A stretch of DNA of 64,000 bases from Christensenellaceae bacterium (lineage in GTDB: Bacteria; Bacillota; Clostridia; Christensenellales; Christensenellaceae): NCBI GenBank assembly GCA_022846035.1, contig AP025580.1, positions 1,488,001 through 1,552,000 on the forward strand, in the 5' to 3' direction. Numbering within the stretch: the stretch's first letter is position 1; every line of letters begins with the position of its first letter. Below are positions 59,701-64,000 of this stretch, one piece after another. The position numbers and the translations under genes are program-made. The notes under the pieces were generated by a model. That model did not search any database. It saw nothing but the letters and a program-made list of their open reading frames with translations, and was not told the DNA's origin.

Positions 59701-62700
59701 AATCATCACGACCTGCACGTCGTATCCATTGCTAAGAAGAATGCGCGCGGCAGCTAGGCCGTCGCCGCCATTATTGCCGGTACCGCAGAAAACCTGTACC
59801 GAGCAAGGCTCCATCTCGGCGCGTATGCTGTCAAAAACGCCGTATGCCGCGTTTTCCATGAGCAGGATTCCCGGTATTTTCTTCACTTCGATCATGTATT
59901 TGTCTACCGCCCGCATCTGCGCGGGAGTTAGTGCGATATGCATGCTTTATTCCTCTCTTTCCCATACAGTGAATGCGCTCGCATATTCCCTGGTATGTGT
60001 GATGCTTAAAAAAAAGCGTCCGCCTTTTTCGCCAATTTTTCCGTACACTTTCAGATAAGGCGCGCCGCTTTTTTCGTGCAGTACCTCGATGTCTTTTAGG
60101 GGCACATCCGTAATTCCAAGTCCGACCGCCTTGAGCACGGCTTCTTTCGCACAAAATATGCCTGCCGCGCTTTGCGCCGCCATTCCCTTTTCTTCCAGGT
60201 ATGCCCGCTCATTTTCCGTGAATACGCGCTTTAAAAAAGCTTCGCGCGCAATCGCTTTTTCTACCCTGGCGATTTCTAAGCTGTCAATGCCAATACCCGC
60301 GATCATTTGCCCATCCCCGCCAGTACGGCGTTGATCACCGCCCGCCGTACCGCTTCCGCCGTTGCAGTGATCAGCGCGTTAATATCCAGCTGCTTGCTGC
60401 CGTAGGAAAGCGCGAACATCGTATCTCCATCAAGCATCGTATGGATTGGATCGATGGATTTTGCAAGCCCGTCATGCGCAACCTGCGCCAGCTTTGTCGC
60501 CTCGTCCTTTGTAAGGGCAACGTTAGTCGCAACCGCGCCGATCGTCGTGTTCTGTCCCATCATTTTTCCAAGGTCTACCGCGTGTTCCATCAAATACTGC
60601 GAGGTACCGATGTGCGTACCGTTTCGGTGTGCTCCGGCGAGCACCTCGCCCCGTTCCACAACATCGCCAAACGCGTTCACGCATACAAGCGCACCCACGA
60701 CAACCCCTTTCGGTAAAATAATGCTTGCCGTTCCTATGCCGCCTTTCTGGGCAGAAGTCATACCGAGCACTTTCCCGACTGTCGCGCCCATACCCGCGCC
60801 GATGCTGCCCTGCTGCACCTTGCTTCCGGCATTGATACACGCCGCGTAGCCCATACCCGCGTTCGGCCGAATATCGCTCCTGCCAAAGCCGAGATCATAA
60901 ATAACCGCCGCCGGTACGATAGGCACCACCGCTTCTGCGGTATGTACGCCCATCTTCTGCTGCTCGCAATAGATCATCACGCCGTCCGCAGCCGCAAGCC
61001 CATAGGCGCTGCCGCCCGCGAGCAAGACCGCCTGTACCTGCTGCACAGCCTTTGCCTGTCCCAAAAGATCTGTTTCGCGCGTTCCCGGCGCGCTGCCGCG
61101 CACATCTACGCCGCACACCGCGCCGTTTGGCGCAAGCACGACGCTGACTCCCGTCATTCCTATCGTATCCTGCGCGTGGCCTACCAACAGCCCCTGCACG
61201 TCCGTTATACTTCCACTATACATAAGATGCCTTTCCCCCACTTGCTTTCGGGGCAATTTTATCTTCACTCAAATATAAACCCCCGCACCCCTTATTGATA
61301 CTTCGCCGGCGCAAAACTCCCGCAGTCCTTGCTCTGTGCGTACGACGATCGAGCCGTCCTCCGAAAAACCTTCGCACACGCCTGTCATTTCCTCGCTTCC
61401 GCAGAGGATAAGTATCTCTTTTCCTATTATAACACTATTTTTGCAATATTCGTCAAAAATACAGCCGATTCCCTCTTCGATATACCGTTCGCAATACATA
61501 AAAACATCATGGATCAAGGCCGCGCTTATCTCTTGCCTGTCAAGCCGCTCTCCCGTGATCATGCGCAGCGATATTGCCCGCTCTTTCACGCCGTCCGGAA
61601 AATCTTTCTGGTTGACGTTAAGCCCCATCCCGCAGACGATGTATTCCACATGGTCCATATCCGACGACATTTCCGTCAAAATGCCGCATAATTTCTTCCC
61701 CTCATAGACTATATCATTCGGCCATTTAATCTGTGCCTTTACCCCGCAAATCCGCTTCACCGCGCTCAGTAGGCCAAGCGCCGCCGCAAAGGTGATGGCA
61801 GGCGCTTTATTGGGCGCAAACCGTGGTCGCAGCAATACTGACATTTCAACTGCTTCTCCGCGCTGGGAGTCCCATCCCCTGCCCAGTCTTCCCTTGCCGC
61901 GCGTCTGGTGCTCCGCAACAAATACGCTTTTTTCGGGCGCGCCGTCACGCGCCGCGCGCTTTGCTTCTTCATTGGTGGAATCCGTTTCCTCCATCCATAC
62001 GAAATGAACGTCCGGCAGCTTCTCATATAGCTCCACATACTCCGGTTTTAGCAGGTCCGGCAGCCGTTTCAGGCGGTACCCGCGCCTCGTATGCGCCTCG
62101 ATTTCCCCGCCCTCGGCCCGCAGCTCTTTGATATGTTTCCAAACCGCCGCACGCGATACGTTAAGCTTTTCACTCAGCTCTTCGCCGGAAACAAAATCCT
62201 GCGCGCAATACAGCAGCTTTACAATTTTTTCTCTCACTCTTCCATCTCCCTGCCAAGCGCCCGCTTGATGTCTTCGTAATCGAACCCTTTGTTCATCAAC
62301 GCACGTATCATCTTTTGTTTCCGCTTATCCGGCTGCTCCTCGCGGTATCTTTGGCGCAGGCGCTCTACCAGTCCTGCAAGAACATCCTGCGGCTGTTCCT
62401 GCTCGCCGACCACTCGCTGCGCAAGTTCTCTTTCGATCCCTTTCTCAACCAGCTTGCTTACCGCAACGCGTCCGCCAAACTTCTGCAGCAACTCCTGCGC
62501 GTAAAGGCGCGCGTAGTTTTCATCGTTGATATAGCCATATCCTTTCAACTGTTCCACGGCGCGTTCGATCGAATCCGCATCGATTTCCTTTGTCTTCAAT
62601 TTATTGCGCACTTCGCGCTCGGTGCGCATTTTGTAAGACAGAAACTCCATCGCGATGCCGGCCGCATATTTATCCCCGTCCTCACGCTTCATTTGCGCGA

Positions 62701-64000
62701 ATTCTTCCTCGGAGAGCTCTGCCCCTGTTTTAAGGCGGCAGGCAATCGCCGTATCCAAATATACGGCCGTTAAAAAGCCGTCCTCCGTATACAGGTTCAC
62801 CCTGTTTTTGTTGCGCGCACATTCTTTTATATCGGTAATTTTTATCATAGTCATATTATACCGGAAACCCGATGTCTTGAGAACCGATTTGCAATTTTTA
62901 TTTTTTTTCGGTAAAATAGAGCATTATGAGAAAGATTATTTGTTTTTTACTGCTTAGCCTGTTTGTGCTCGCGCCCGCGCTTGGCATGGCGGCGGATAAC
63001 GTCATATCACAAAACGACCGTGGCGATAAAGTCGCGCTCGTGCAGCAGCGTCTGCGGGACCTCGGCTACTTGAATTACCGCCCGACGGGTAAGTTCAGCG
63101 AACTGACCGTGGCTGCCGTACAAAGTTTCCAGCAGCAAAACGGTATTGCTCCTGACGGGCAGATCGGTTCGGACACCTACAATCTGCTGTTTTCGGACAC
63201 AGCTAAAAAAGCGCCGGCAAATTCAAGGATCAAAAAGGTCGCAGGTCCGGCTTATAACGGCTCCGTAAAAACGCACGGCACGCTGGGCTCCTGGGATGCG
63301 GTGAAGTCGTCCATCCCAGAAGGCAGCGATATTGCGATTACGGATTACAACACCGGCGCTACCTATACCATGCAGCGCGTCGGCGGCGTAAACTGCGCCC
63401 AGGTCGCGGCCAAAACCTCCGCCGATTACGCGGCGTATCTCCAGTCTTTTGGCGGCGATGCGACGTGGGAGCACCGTGGCGTGCTTGTCACCATTGGTTC
63501 GCAGACCTATGCCGCATCCCTGTTCGGCATGCCCACCGGCGGCGAAGACATCAACAATAGCGGCATGAAAGGACATACTTTCCTTTATTTCAATAACGGG
63601 AAAACGGATATTTTCTCGCTTTCCGACGATGAACACGTTATCGCGCTTAACAGTGCGGCAGGCGTGTAATTTATCCCTCTTCCGGAGCTTTTACCCATAC
63701 GGAAACAGAGCCGTCGTTTACAAAGAAATCGGCTGTACCGTCTTCCCCGATGATGATTTCATCGGGATGGTTTTGCGTGCAGTCGTAAAACCGGCTTCCG
63801 GCGAATTTTTCTCCTACATACATATGCTTGGTTCCGCCTTGGCCGTTTGTAAGCAAAACGGCGAGGCCTGAATTCCCATGCGTCTCGTCGCCTTCCCGTG
63901 TCCATCCGATCACGTTTGGATCGTCAAAATAATCGTGCTGCTTGCCATAAGCATACTGCCGCCGCGCCGCGATCAGCGGTTTTAGCTTATCACGCATCGG

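Overview
The window reads as a chromosomal segment of a mid-GC, low-G+C-lineage Gram-positive anaerobe (Bacillota, class Clostridia; a Christensenella-like saccharide fermenter would fit, but that is a guess). The basis is AGGAGG-type ribosome sites, many 4-bp ATGA/GTGA overlaps, consensus TTGACA/TATAAT promoters, a GlgC-GlgD pair, DUF4364, an ECF-type riboflavin S component behind an FMN riboswitch, and YesM/YesN-type signalling. About 60 genes are tightly packed. No intergenic gap exceeds 300 bp. I found no insertion sequence, prophage, CRISPR array or integrase.

Region 1 (1-17.9 kb, minus strand) is a sugar or polyol uptake and catabolism locus. A membrane-anchored sugar-binding sensor, a YesM-type histidine kinase and a YesN-type AraC response regulator (17630-13637) lie upstream of a run of 13 genes. 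That run encodes a lipoprotein binding protein, a ribose-type ABC ATPase and two permeases, a zinc dehydrogenase, a split transketolase, a metallo-beta-lactamase-fold putative lactonase, a second zinc dehydrogenase, a phosphofructokinase-family kinase with altered phosphate-binding positions, an Old-Yellow-Enzyme-type reductase, a thiolase and a crotonase cut by the left edge. The combination looks like an uncharacterised catabolic route. An 11-bp motif occurs in the sensor leader and twice after the binding-protein gene. tRNA-Val(GAC) follows.

Region 2 (18-27.7 kb): DUF4364; valS and an N-terminally short folC, in one frame and separated only by a stop codon; a small membrane protein; divergent ppk1; a MarR-MATE pair whose operator, promoter and the upstream terminator overlap; and a LytTR/DUF3021 regulatory pair.

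Region 3 (27.8-42.0 kb, minus) is a 14-kb glycogen and maltodextrin block: malQ, pgi, glgB, glgC, glgD, glgA, a small acidic protein, glgP, a GH13 alpha-glycosidase and a HAD phosphatase. It covers synthesis from glucose-1-phosphate, branching, phosphorolysis, linear glucan trimming and the link to glycolysis. A cytoplasmic-type alpha-amylase is cut by the right edge (63.7-64 kb).

Region 4 (42.1-53.7 kb, minus): a diguanylate cyclase with two periplasmic solute-binding-type domains, then a housekeeping run tsaE-tsaB-rimI-hydrolase-murF (with five membrane helices)-ddl-icd-SEC-C protein-aldo/keto reductase, preceded by an FMN riboswitch and ribU-type transporter.

Region 5 (53.7-64 kb): an alanine/sodium symporter, a secreted single-pass protein with repeated SRYTQQP motifs, tRNA-Leu(GAG), a small Cys-rich exported protein, the minus-strand run recX-birA-P1 peptidase-acpS-nnrE/nnrD (with a Glu-rich tail)-flavin reductase, and a divergent peptidoglycan-binding exported protein. 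recX and this last gene both look leaderless.
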